NCBI GenBank assembly: GCA_035651055.1
Contig: DASRGK010000088.1
Span: forward strand, 1 to 14,136
Origin: JAFKKF01 sp035651055
Lineage (GTDB): Bacteria > Pseudomonadota > Alphaproteobacteria > Rhizobiales > Kaistiaceae
Direction: 5' to 3'
DNA length: 14,136 nt
Part shown: piece by piece, positions 5,537 to 13,498 of the stretch
Layout: every line of letters begins with the position of its first letter
Numbering within the stretch: position 1 is the stretch's first letter
Position numbers and translations under genes: made by a program
Notes under the pieces: generated by a model
Database searches by the model: none
Told to the model about the DNA's origin: nothing
What the model saw: the letters and a program-made list of their open reading frames with translations, nothing else

Positions 5537-6552
5537 CGGCCACCCATGATTTCCGGGCTCTCGAACGCGAGGCCGCAGAACGCCGGCGCCGTCTGGCTTC
5601 CACGCTCGACGACCTAACGAACAACCTGACCCCCGGCCGTCTGATCGACGAGGTCCTGACCTATAGCCGCGGCGGCGGTGCCAGCTTCATGAAGGGCTTG
5701 GGCAGTGCCGCCTCCGCGAACCCGCTTCCGACGGTCCTTATCGGACTGGGTGCGATCATGTTCCTCACCGGAAAGGGTGGTCTCTCCTCGGTTGCCGATT
5801 CGGTCGGGAGCGCCGTCAGGTGGGCCACCGGCGGAGATCGTCCCGGTGAACGCGCCGCCTCCGACTACCGGCCCGCGTCGCATGGAGCCGGTGGCGCGGT
5901 CGATTGGATCAAGGATGAGGCCTCCGGAATCGGCCGGGCGGCTACCGGTGCCGCGAGTGCGGTCGGCGACCGCATCGCGCGTGCCTCTTCGGCCGTCGGC
6001 TCGGCGGCGAGCGAACTGGGCGGGGCCGCGAGCGGCGCGGCCGAAGACATCGGAGATCTTGCGAGGGAAGCGGCAAAAGGCATTGCCAGCGCCGCCTCGG
6101 CGACCGGCGAGGCATTCGACGCGGCTCTCAGCGAGGGCGCGCGCCTCGGCCATGAAGGTTTGCGGCTTGCCGATCGCCTGCGCCGGCGCGCGGGTGACTT
6201 CATCGAGGAGCAGCCGTTGATCGCGGCTGCCGCCGGCCTGGCGATCGGGGCGGTTGTCGCCGCGCTCCTCCCGAACACGAAAATCGAGGACGAGTTGCTC
6301 GGCGAGACCAGCGACGCCGTCAAGGAAGCGGCCGGCGAGGTCGCCCAGGAGCAAGTCGACAAGGTAGCCACGGTGGCCGAACACGTGGTCGACGAAGTGA
6401 AGAAGACCGCCGCAGATCAGGGTCTCGATCCCGCCACGGCGAACAAGACCGTCGCCGACCTCGGAGAAAAGGCGAAAGCGCTCATTGGCAGCGGCATCGA
6501 GGCGGTTTCGGACGCTGTCGACGCTGCGACGACTTCCAAGGATCGCGCTTGA
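5533..6552 (+). CDS. DUF3618 domain-containing, Ala-rich helical membrane protein
   Basis: A 339-residue protein. The DUF3618 module is at the N-terminus (about 6-50: FRALEREAAERRRRLASTLD and NLTPGRLIDEVL), followed by a hydrophobic segment (64-80, NPLPTVLIGLGAIMFLTGK). A long low-complexity region (about 115-215) rich in Ala, Gly and Ser has regularly spaced acidic and basic residues. A second hydrophobic segment (228-247, PLIAAAAGLAIGAVVAALLP) is followed by a charged amphipathic helix region to the end. Such alanine-rich amphipathic helices recall LEA-like or membrane-associated stress proteins; that is an inference. The second membrane segment resembles the one in the first gene of the operon, as if derived from the same ElaB-type anchor. 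The ATG overlaps the previous stop (ATGA) and has AGGAG 8 bases upstream. Confidence 0.85.
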   Translation: MTATHDFRALEREAAERRRRLASTLDDLTNNLTPGRLIDEVLTYSRGGGASFMKGLGSAASANPLPTVLIGLGAIMFLTGKGGLSSVADSVGSAVRWATGGDRPGERAASDYRPASHGAGGAVDWIKDEASGIGRAATGAASAVGDRIARASSAVGSAASELGGAASGAAEDIGDLAREAAKGIASAASATGEAFDAALSEGARLGHEGLRLADRLRRRAGDFIEEQPLIAAAAGLAIGAVVAALLPNTKIEDELLGETSDAVKEAAGEVAQEQVDKVATVAEHVVDEVKKTAADQGLDPATANKTVADLGEKAKALIGSGIEAVSDAVDAATTSKDRA

Positions 6553-6732
6553 ATCGGGCTTTCGGCGCCTGCGCGGCCTTCCGTGATGGCGCGCCCACAC
6601 GCGGCTGACCGAGACGGCCTCCTCGCGGAGATTGTAGACGCCAAGGGCACCGGAGCGCCGCCTGCGAACGCCAGAGCCTGGCCGGCGCTTGCGAAGCCGC
6701 AGGTGCCGGTTGCCTTCGGCAGTCCCGCCGCC

Positions 6733-9303
6733 TCACGTCGCTTTGGCGCTCCCGAAGATCGCATCGAGCTGCGGGATTGCCTTCTGGTGCTCGCCGCCGA
6801 GAAGAAGGATCGTGTCACCCTCCTTGGCTAGGGCGATGGCCTGGGTGATCGCGTCGGCCTGGGTGAGGGCGGAGCCCGCCGATCCGGGCGCGGTGCCGCC
6901 CCGTTCGAGCCCCGCGCGGAGAAGCCGGACTATATTGCCCGGCGCCTGGCCCCGCAGCCATTCCGGCTCCTCGAAACAGATGTAGTGGTCGAAGTGGCCT
7001 GCGACCGCTTCGCCGGAAGCGATGATCTGGTCGTCGGGCCGGTCGCCGGGCATGCTGACGAGGCATATCTGCCGGCCCGGTAGCTTCAGCCGTTTTATGT
7101 CTGCCACGATCGCGCGGAACGCCGGTGGGTTATGGCCGTAGTCGATGAAGACCCGCACCGGATAGTGGGTGAGCAGGTTGAGCCGACCAGGCGACATCGC
7201 CACCGACGGTTCGAAGGCGGTGAGTGCCCTGACGATGGTCGCATCGTCGACGTTCATCGCCCGGGCGATGGCAACGGCGGCGAGGGCGTTGGCGACGTTG
7301 ACCAGCGCCGCGCCGTTGAAGGTGGCGGGAATGCCCGCGACCGGCATCAGTCTCGCGAACCCGGCTGCCGCGCGCGCCACGATCCATTCCGCGCCGTCCG
7401 CGGGCGCGGTCGTGACGGCGCTGCCGCCCGCGGCGCAATGCTGGATCAGCGCCGGAGCCTGCGGATCGAGTGAGAAGAAGAGGGTGGCGTCGGCCCGCCG
7501 CGACGCGGCAATCGCGACGCAGGCCGCGTCCTCGGCGTTGAGCACCGCGATTCTGCCGGTCTCGACGACCTTCGCCTTGACCCTCGCGAGGTCCGCCAGC
7601 GTTTCGATCCCGTCCATGCCGAACTGCTCCTCCTGTACGTTGAGGAGCGCCGCGACTTCGCAGCGGTCGACATAGATGCCGCGCCGCCGGATTCCGCCGC
7701 GGGAAGTCTCGAGTATGGCGGCGGTTACCGCCGGGTCGCGCAGCACCATCGCCGCGCCGCTCGGCCCGGCCGCGTCGGCGCGCGCCAGGATTTCGCCCTC
7801 GACCATGACTTCGTCGGTCGTTGCCATGCCCGTCTTGTGTCCTGCCGCGGCAAGGATTCGCTCGACCATGCGCGCTGTCGTCGTCTTGCCGTTGGAGCCG
7901 GTGACGAGGGCAATCGGAATGCGCCCGCTGCGGCCGGGCGGGTAGAGCGTGTCGAAGATCGGTGTTGCGACATCGCGGTCGGGATTGGAGGCCCAGTGCG
8001 CGCGAAGCCCGATGCCGGCATTGACCTCGGCGATGCCGCCGCCGACCTCGCGCCACGAGCGCGAAATGTCGGGCGTGAGAAAGTCGATCCCCGAAACCCG
8101 GAGGCCGATCGCCTGTGTCGCCCGGATCGCAAGGCGCGCATTGTCGGGATGGACCTCGTCGGTGACGTCCGCCGCGGTTCCGCCGGTAGCCATGTTGGCC
8201 GTCTTGCGGAGGCGGACGCGCCGCCCCGGTTCCGGGATGCTGTCGAGGCCAAGGCCCTGGTCGCGCAGGACCTCGACGGCCGCCTCGTCGACGGTGATGA
8301 GGTTCATCACCTTGAGAAACCCTTCGCCGCGGCGCGGGTCGCGGTTGGCGGCCTCGACCAGCTGCCGCACGCTGGACGAGCCGTCGCCGGTGACGCCGGC
8401 AGGGTCCCGCCGCGCGACCGCGACCAGCCGCCCGTCGACCACCAGCATGCGGTAGTCGTCGCCGGGTATGAACGACTGGACGACGACTTCATTCCACTTG
8501 GGGAGGATGCGCGCCGCCGCCGCCCGCACCGCGGCATCGTCGGTGAGGCCGATGACCACGTCCATTCCCTTCTTGCCCGTGTTCGGCTTGAGGACGACGG
8601 GATAGCCGACCGAACGCGCCACGCGCGCCGCCTCGTCGGCGCTCCGGGCGAGCGCGTGCCGTCCGACCGGAAGGCCGACCGCGTCGAGGATCGCGCAGGT
8701 GATGGCCTTGTCCTGGGACAGGCGGACCCCGGCCACCGACTCGTTGCTGCGGAGCGTCTCGTGCAGCCGGGCCTGCGCCGCGCCGTGCCCGAGCTGCACA
8801 TCCCGCCTTGCCGCGACGATGCGAAACCACGGAATGCCGCGCATGTCGGCGATCCTGACCATGGCCAGCGCCGACTGGTCGAGCGCCATGCCCTCGACTA
8901 TGTCGCCGAGGTTGCGGATGCTTTCCGCGATGCCCTTTGCCGGCAGATCCGGCCGTTCGGCGAGGTGGTCGACGAAGCGCGTCGCCACGCGCGCGGTCCA
9001 TGCCGCGAAGTGCTGGTCGGGCGCGGAGAACCAGAACTCGTCGCGGCCGGCAACGCCCGCCGCGTCGGCCTCCCCGAACTTGTCCCGCTGAAACGCGACG
9101 CAGATTTCGCCGAGCAGTCCGGCCAGACCGGGATTTGCCCCGATGCCCTGAAATCGCTCGGCGAGCGCCTCCCGAACCGGCCGGGCGAAGTTGGCGAAGT
9201 GCCAGTCGCTCCGGTTCCCGGCGTCGTAGCGGACCGAGAGCACCGGCCGGTCGTGAAAGCGATTGCGCCAGTAGTGATAGGCGCTCTCCTTGATGCTGAT
9301 CAC
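6733..9303 (-). CDS. cphA: Cyanophycin synthetase-like protein (ATP-grasp + Mur ligase)
   Basis: An 856-residue protein, close to the usual CphA1 length of about 870-900, with all three domains. The N-domain covers about 1-165. The ATP-grasp domain (about 170-440) shows QLGHGAAQARL (170-180), GYPVVLKPNTGKKG (233-246), GGTAADVTDEVHP (374-386) and EVNAGIGLRAH (426-436). The Mur-ligase domain (about 460-856) shows the P-loop VTGSNGKTTTA (467-477), LETSRGGIRRRG (531-542) and DYGHNPPAF (721-729). CphA1 builds the multi-Arg-poly-Asp polymer cyanophycin in the cytoplasm, adding Asp and Arg in turn with ATP. No motif loss is visible, so it should be active, but the side-chain amino acid cannot be told. 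No cyanophycinase lies nearby. The GTG start has GAAGG six bases upstream. The 180 bases after the stop hold no gene and no clear terminator. Confidence 0.88.
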   Translation of the reverse strand: MISIKESAYHYWRNRFHDRPVLSVRYDAGNRSDWHFANFARPVREALAERFQGIGANPGLAGLLGEICVAFQRDKFGEADAAGVAGRDEFWFSAPDQHFAAWTARVATRFVDHLAERPDLPAKGIAESIRNLGDIVEGMALDQSALAMVRIADMRGIPWFRIVAARRDVQLGHGAAQARLHETLRSNESVAGVRLSQDKAITCAILDAVGLPVGRHALARSADEAARVARSVGYPVVLKPNTGKKGMDVVIGLTDDAAVRAAAARILPKWNEVVVQSFIPGDDYRMLVVDGRLVAVARRDPAGVTGDGSSSVRQLVEAANRDPRRGEGFLKVMNLITVDEAAVEVLRDQGLGLDSIPEPGRRVRLRKTANMATGGTAADVTDEVHPDNARLAIRATQAIGLRVSGIDFLTPDISRSWREVGGGIAEVNAGIGLRAHWASNPDRDVATPIFDTLYPPGRSGRIPIALVTGSNGKTTTARMVERILAAAGHKTGMATTDEVMVEGEILARADAAGPSGAAMVLRDPAVTAAILETSRGGIRRRGIYVDRCEVAALLNVQEEQFGMDGIETLADLARVKAKVVETGRIAVLNAEDAACVAIAASRRADATLFFSLDPQAPALIQHCAAGGSAVTTAPADGAEWIVARAAAGFARLMPVAGIPATFNGAALVNVANALAAVAIARAMNVDDATIVRALTAFEPSVAMSPGRLNLLTHYPVRVFIDYGHNPPAFRAIVADIKRLKLPGRQICLVSMPGDRPDDQIIASGEAVAGHFDHYICFEEPEWLRGQAPGNIVRLLRAGLERGGTAPGSAGSALTQADAITQAIALAKEGDTILLLGGEHQKAIPQLDAIFGSAKAT

Positions 9304-9414
9304 CGGCCGCCTTCAGTCTGCCCGCGTCGTGACAGCGGTGTGGTCGTCGGTCGCCGGCACACGCTACCTGACCCGGCAATCTCGGCAAGGGTCGCGCCGG
9401 CCGCTTGACCATGG

Positions 9415-9430
9415 TCGGGCGAACGCCCGA
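9415..9430. promoter_or_regulatory. Perfect palindrome upstream of the GT90 gene
   Basis: TCGGGCG-AA-CGCCCGA is a perfect 7-bp dyad with a 2-base centre in the divergent gap between the cphA-like gene (start 9303) and the GT90 gene (preferred start 9468). It could be a regulator binding site or a leader hairpin (6-bp stem with a 4-base loop). If the GT90 protein started at the ATG at 9411 the palindrome would be coding, which is one reason to prefer 9468. Confidence 0.35.
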
Positions 9431-9467
9431 TTCTGTCGGGAAACAACGCCGGTCCCCCGCATCGCCC

Positions 9468-10490
9468 ATGTCCCGGCTTTCCGCCCGGCTCGATACCTGG
9501 TTTCCGCGCACCGTTGCCATGCGGCGTCTCAGCCGGCTTGCTTCGGTCGATCGCCCCGTCAGGGTCTTCGTCGAGCGGACCTCGATCGATCTCGGCACCT
9601 ACAACTACATCCTCCGCAAGACCCCCGACGGTGTCGCGATGGCCTGCAACATCGACCGCATCCGCCGCCGGCCGTGGCTGGTGGCGCCGTTCACGCGCAG
9701 GCCGGCGGCGCTGATCGCGATGTTTTCCGCCACCGATCCGGCGATCCGCCGCTGTCAGGCGGAATCCTCCGATGGCTGGGAGAGCGCTCCCGGCGTCGTC
9801 AGCTTCTGCGCGCAGCATGCGGGCGCTATCCTTGTTCCGGACGCGGAATTCTTCCTGCGCCGCGGCTATGACGGCCTGCGCCGCGCCGCCGCTGCCCGCT
9901 CCGTCCCCTGGATCGAGCGCAGCGGCGAAATCCTCTGGCGCGGTTCCTCGACCGGAACCGGCGACGTTGCCGCCGCGGACATGAGCCCCGGCAACACCGC
10001 CCTCATCCCGCGCGCACGTCTTTGCCTGATGCTTCGCGACGTTCCCGGCGTCGATGCCAGGCTCGTCAACGCCGTGCAGGCACCCGACCGCAACGCGGCA
10101 CTGGCTCGGCTGAAGCAGGCCCGCATCCTTGGCGAGGAGCGCCCGCCTGCGGAATGGCTCGGACGGAAATTCGCCATCGATATCGACGGCAATTGCAACG
10201 CCTGGAGCAATCTCTTCACCCGGCTGCTCCTCGGCTGCTGCGTCATCAAGGTCGCCTCGCCGCAGGGCTATCGCCAATGGTACTACGGCGACCTCGTGCC
10301 GTGGCGGAACTTCGTCCCGGTGAAGAGCGACATGAGCGACCTCATGGAGAAGATCGACTGGTGCCGCCGAAACCTCGCCGAGTGCGAGGCGATTGCCGCC
10401 GCCGGCCGGCGTCTGGCGATGGAGATGACCTTCGCACGCGAAATCGCCCGCGGCGTCGAGACACTCAACTGGATGCTGCCGCGCGATTAG
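9468..10490 (+). CDS. Glycosyltransferase family 90 (CAP10/LpsA-type) protein
   Basis: A 340-residue protein with the CAP10/KDEL-type glycosyltransferase signature in its second half: VPWIERSGEILWRGSSTG (146-163), PRARLCLML (181-189), then IDIDGNCNAWSNLFTRLL (237-254), SPQGYRQWYYGDLVPWRNF (264-282) and VPVKSDMSDLMEKIDW (283-298). Bacterial members transfer xylose or other sugars to lipopolysaccharide or capsule; the sugar here is unknown. No signal peptide or membrane span is evident, so it would act on the cytoplasmic face. ATG 9468 is used; an ATG at 9411 and a TTG at 9405 are in frame, but that stretch has weaker third-position GC and contains a palindrome. None of the starts has a good ribosome binding site. 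It is divergent from the cphA-like gene, and its stop overlaps the stop of the convergent M24-fold gene by 4 bases. Confidence 0.82.
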   Translation: MSRLSARLDTWFPRTVAMRRLSRLASVDRPVRVFVERTSIDLGTYNYILRKTPDGVAMACNIDRIRRRPWLVAPFTRRPAALIAMFSATDPAIRRCQAESSDGWESAPGVVSFCAQHAGAILVPDAEFFLRRGYDGLRRAAAARSVPWIERSGEILWRGSSTGTGDVAAADMSPGNTALIPRARLCLMLRDVPGVDARLVNAVQAPDRNAALARLKQARILGEERPPAEWLGRKFAIDIDGNCNAWSNLFTRLLLGCCVIKVASPQGYRQWYYGDLVPWRNFVPVKSDMSDLMEKIDWCRRNLAECEAIAAAGRRLAMEMTFAREIARGVETLNWMLPRD

Positions 10491-11884
10491 CTGAGCGAGA
10501 AGATCCGGTTCGGCGCGAGGATGAACGGGGGGAGACAGCCGGCGAGGTTGCTGAACGGCAGCACCTCGGGCTTCAGGCGGATGCCGATCGCCTCGGCCAT
10601 GAAGGCGCGCCGCGCCTCGATCCGGCGCCATGCCCCGGGGTAGCGCTCGCGCAATTCGGCGCGGCCGCGCTCGTCGAGAAGCGCGATCCCGTCCTCGATG
10701 TTGCTGGTGAACCAGGCCGTGCCGGTTGCCGGGATGATGTCCAGCTGGATCGCCTGGCCGCTCTGCAGCCGCTCGCCGCTGCCCGGATAGATCGGCGTGT
10801 TCAGCCATTCGTCTAGATGGATGAGGTGGCCCGGGTTGAGCGCGAGGTTGAAGAAAGGGTCGCCGAGGTGCCGGCGCACCATGGCGTCGATGTCGCCGCC
10901 CGTGACGCCGATGCCGATCGTCTCGTACCACTCCGCCGCACAGGCGAAGTAGGGGGCTGCGAGCTTGTCGACGTAATCGCGGATGCCGGCGGGAAGGTCC
11001 GCCGCATCCTCGACCAGGAAGCCGGCGCGGCAGGTGAGCCCGCCCCAGATCCCGAAGGCGCAGGTGAAGGGATCGCCGCGCTCGATCCTGCGGTCGCCCG
11101 GGCTGCCGAGGCCGAGATAGGCGCGCGGGCCTGCCGACAGCATCGCGTGGCAGGAGAGGGCGAAGCCGCCCTGGTCGAGGAGCCGCGCCGCCTCGAACTC
11201 CCGCATGCCCGGCCGCACGCCGAAGACGACGCGCTTCACCGCCTCGGATGCGTGGGTGGCCGCGAACTCGAATTGCGCCAGCTGGTCGATCTCGTTCTGC
11301 GCCCTCAGGCCGCGGCTGGCATCCATCATCAGCGCCGTCGCATTGATCACCCTGCCGCCGGCGCCCGCGATATTCCGGAGCGTGTCGGCAATGAAGGACG
11401 GAATCTCGATCCAGGTGTCCGGCGTCGGCGTCTCCTCGCGCCCGTAATATTTCCAGCCGATCGTCCCGATGGTCTGGCCGCTTCGCAGGCCCGCATCGCG
11501 GAGCATGTCGGCGAGCGGAAGGGTGCCGCGGCGCACCTGTCCGAGGAGCCCGAACGGCCGGTAGAGATGCACCTCGACCGGGATCGCGCTCGCCCGGGCG
11601 CCGCCCTGGTTTTCCGGCCCGGTAAGGATCACCGGGTCGCGGCCCGGAACGAGGATAAGCAGTGCCTCCTCGAAACGCGGATCGAACCCGGTCAGCCACG
11701 CCATGCTCGCGAAATGCTCGCGGTCGGCATAGAGCACGGCCGCGCCGATGCCGGCCTCGCGCAGCCGATCGCGGAAGCGCTGCAGCCGCGCGGCATGGAC
11801 CGCGGCCGGAATCTCCGGCCGCGTATCCGGCGTTCCGAAGTCCGGCAGCTTCGTTTCGATGAGGCGCGGCGCCCTTCGGGCCAC
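10487..11884 (-). CDS. Creatinase/aminopeptidase P-fold (M24-like) protein lacking metal-ligand aspartates
   Basis: A 465-residue protein with an N-terminal creatinase-like domain (about 30-180, for example AAVLYADREHFASMAWLTGF) and a C-terminal pita-bread domain (about 195-420). Family landmarks are VRPGMREFEAARL (223-235), SAGPRAYLGLGSPGDRRI (250-267), NPGHLIHLDEW (350-360) and NIEDGIALLDERGR (395-408). In metal-dependent M24 enzymes two Asp ligands lie in the block DFG...SD; here it reads AFGIWGGLTCRAG (276-288), so both are gone, and the first Glu ligand appears as Asp382 or Ile. Glu397 and His353 remain. Creatinase also works without metal, so a metal-free hydrolase or a pseudoenzyme are both possible. 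The GTG start overlaps the upstream stop (TAGTG), so it is translationally coupled in the operon. No signal peptide is seen. Confidence 0.8.
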   Translation of the reverse strand: MARRAPRLIETKLPDFGTPDTRPEIPAAVHAARLQRFRDRLREAGIGAAVLYADREHFASMAWLTGFDPRFEEALLILVPGRDPVILTGPENQGGARASAIPVEVHLYRPFGLLGQVRRGTLPLADMLRDAGLRSGQTIGTIGWKYYGREETPTPDTWIEIPSFIADTLRNIAGAGGRVINATALMMDASRGLRAQNEIDQLAQFEFAATHASEAVKRVVFGVRPGMREFEAARLLDQGGFALSCHAMLSAGPRAYLGLGSPGDRRIERGDPFTCAFGIWGGLTCRAGFLVEDAADLPAGIRDYVDKLAAPYFACAAEWYETIGIGVTGGDIDAMVRRHLGDPFFNLALNPGHLIHLDEWLNTPIYPGSGERLQSGQAIQLDIIPATGTAWFTSNIEDGIALLDERGRAELRERYPGAWRRIEARRAFMAEAIGIRLKPEVLPFSNLAGCLPPFILAPNRIFSLS

Positions 11885-13494
11885 TATCTTGCCGCCCAGA
11901 CTTGCGGCGGCTTGCCGCGTTCGAGCGTGTAGAACTCGTCGGCGCCGAGCTGTTGCCAGTCGCCGACCGTGCCGTCGGGCCATGTGATACGCACCTCGGC
12001 GAGCGTCGCGTCGGCGAGGCCGAAATGGATCCAGCCGAGTTCGCCGCTGGCATGGCCGCCGCCGATCGTGACCTCCTTGCGCATCAGGTCGGCGCCGCAC
12101 TTCATCTCGATCCAGGCGCCGATCCCGTCGCGGTTCGGGCCGTCCTGTCTCAGCCGCACCTCCACCCAGTTGCCGGCGCCCTTGGTGACGTTCCGCCACA
12201 CCTGTGCCGACTGCCAGCGGTTGACGACGACGAGGTCGGGCAGGCCGTCGAGGTTGAAATCGGGTAGCCCGGCGCCGCGCGAGTTGGCCATGCTGGCGAC
12301 GCCCGCCTTGTCGCCGGCCTCGACGAACTTCCCGTCGGCGCCCTGCAGGAGCAGGTTGTTCGGGTCGTCGTTGGCGAAATCGGGCATGCGCGAGACGTTG
12401 CCCTTGGCGATGAACAGGTCGGCGCGGCCGTCATTGTTCACGTCCTCGAATTGGGCGTGCCAGGCCGTGCTCGGCCTTACGTCGCTGCCGGTATAGGGAT
12501 GCTGCGCGATGACGTTCCGCGCCAGCGCGATGTCCTTGTAGTCGGGCTTTGCCTGCCCGTCGGCGGGCGGGTTGGTGAAGGTCTGCAGCTTGTTGTCGGC
12601 CATGCTGGTCAGGAAGAAATCGGGGTAGCCGTCGCCGTTGATGTCGGTCGCCGCGATGCCCATCCCCCAGATCTTCAGCGGCTTCCAGCCGTCCCTGGCG
12701 GTATAGGGCGAAGGCGGCTGCCCGGGATCGAGCCGCCACAGCTGCTCCTGTCCGCCGAGGTAATATTCGCGGTCGTTGGAGACGCGGAGCGCCGGCGTGC
12801 CTGAGCGGTTCCAGTCGGTGAACAGCATCGACAGCGCGCAGTAGCTGGGCTTCAGCGGAATGCGCGGCCCGAAGCCGGGTCCGCCGGCGGCCTTCGGCCG
12901 GAGCAGCCAGTTATCGGTGCAGGTGCCCCACGGCTCGATCTCCTGCGTGCGGTCGATATAGGTGCCGATTGCCATGGTCGGCCAGGTCGCGCCGTGCTCC
13001 CATTCCGCCGCAAAGGCGGTCGCCCAGGCGTCGCCGCCGTCGAAATTCCACGCCGCGTTGGCCCGCTCGAACCTGCAGTTGCCGAGTCCGCGCATGACGG
13101 CGCTTTCGCCGACGCGGAGCAGCACGACGTCGGCTATGCCGTCGCTGTCGACGTCGATCGGATAGGCTCCGGTCACGGCGTCGAGTTCGAGCCCGCTCTT
13201 TTGCAGCGCGAACTTGAGCGGTCCCCCGCGCGTGCTCCGGTTGACGTAGAACTTCGCCGGCGCATCGCCGCCGGCAAGCAGCATGTCCGGAAATCCGTCG
13301 TCGTTGCAGTCGAAGGTCGCAACCCCGCCGCCGACCATGTACTGCCACTCGCCGGCATAGACGCTGTCGATGCCGGCGCTCTGCGTCTCTTCGACGAAGG
13401 TCGGCACGAGCGGAGCGGGTTCGGCTGTGGCGGCGCCGTGCAGGCCGGCGAGCGCCAGGACGAGGATCGCACCGCGGGCGAACATATGGCGCAT
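11884..13494 (-). CDS. Exported FG-GAP/VCBS repeat protein with ASPIC/UnbV domain (CRTAC1 type)
   Basis: A 536-residue protein with a signal peptide (1-24, cleavage after ATA) and a series of FG-GAP/VCBS blades carrying calcium-binding loops of the DxNxDGxxD type: DCNDDGFPD (62-70), DVDSDGIAD (114-122), DINGDGYPD (284-292), DVNNDGRAD (351-359) and DFNLDGLPD (412-420). These would form a beta-propeller like that of integrin alpha chains. The C-terminus (442-513: GNWVEVRL, GIGAWIEM, GELGWIHFGL, VRITWPDGTVGDW) is the ASPIC/UnbV domain. CRTAC1-family proteins are extracytoplasmic and of unknown biochemical role. The ATG at 13494 has GGAG 8 bases upstream and follows the haloperoxidase stop by 4 bases. 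Its stop overlaps the next start. It is intact and of usual length for the family. Confidence 0.9.
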   Translation of the reverse strand: MRHMFARGAILVLALAGLHGAATAEPAPLVPTFVEETQSAGIDSVYAGEWQYMVGGGVATFDCNDDGFPDMLLAGGDAPAKFYVNRSTRGGPLKFALQKSGLELDAVTGAYPIDVDSDGIADVVLLRVGESAVMRGLGNCRFERANAAWNFDGGDAWATAFAAEWEHGATWPTMAIGTYIDRTQEIEPWGTCTDNWLLRPKAAGGPGFGPRIPLKPSYCALSMLFTDWNRSGTPALRVSNDREYYLGGQEQLWRLDPGQPPSPYTARDGWKPLKIWGMGIAATDINGDGYPDFFLTSMADNKLQTFTNPPADGQAKPDYKDIALARNVIAQHPYTGSDVRPSTAWHAQFEDVNNDGRADLFIAKGNVSRMPDFANDDPNNLLLQGADGKFVEAGDKAGVASMANSRGAGLPDFNLDGLPDLVVVNRWQSAQVWRNVTKGAGNWVEVRLRQDGPNRDGIGAWIEMKCGADLMRKEVTIGGGHASGELGWIHFGLADATLAEVRITWPDGTVGDWQQLGADEFYTLERGKPPQVWAAR

Positions 13495-13498
13495 CGGC

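Noticed and set aside
6553..6732. Possible small gene or bidirectional terminator between the DUF3618 and cphA-like genes
   Set aside because: No frame has a plausible start with a recognisable product, and no clean stem followed by T or A tracts is visible.
7837..9408. A plus-strand open frame of over 500 codons opposite the cphA-like gene
   Set aside because: It is a mirror of a strongly supported coding sequence, with shadow-type composition and no domain.
9300..12053. A very long open minus-strand frame (over 900 codons) running across the GT90 gene and into the M24-fold gene
   Set aside because: It is antisense to GT90 and out of frame with the M24-fold gene; its composition is Arg/Pro/Ala-rich as expected of a high-GC shadow frame, with no recognisable motif.
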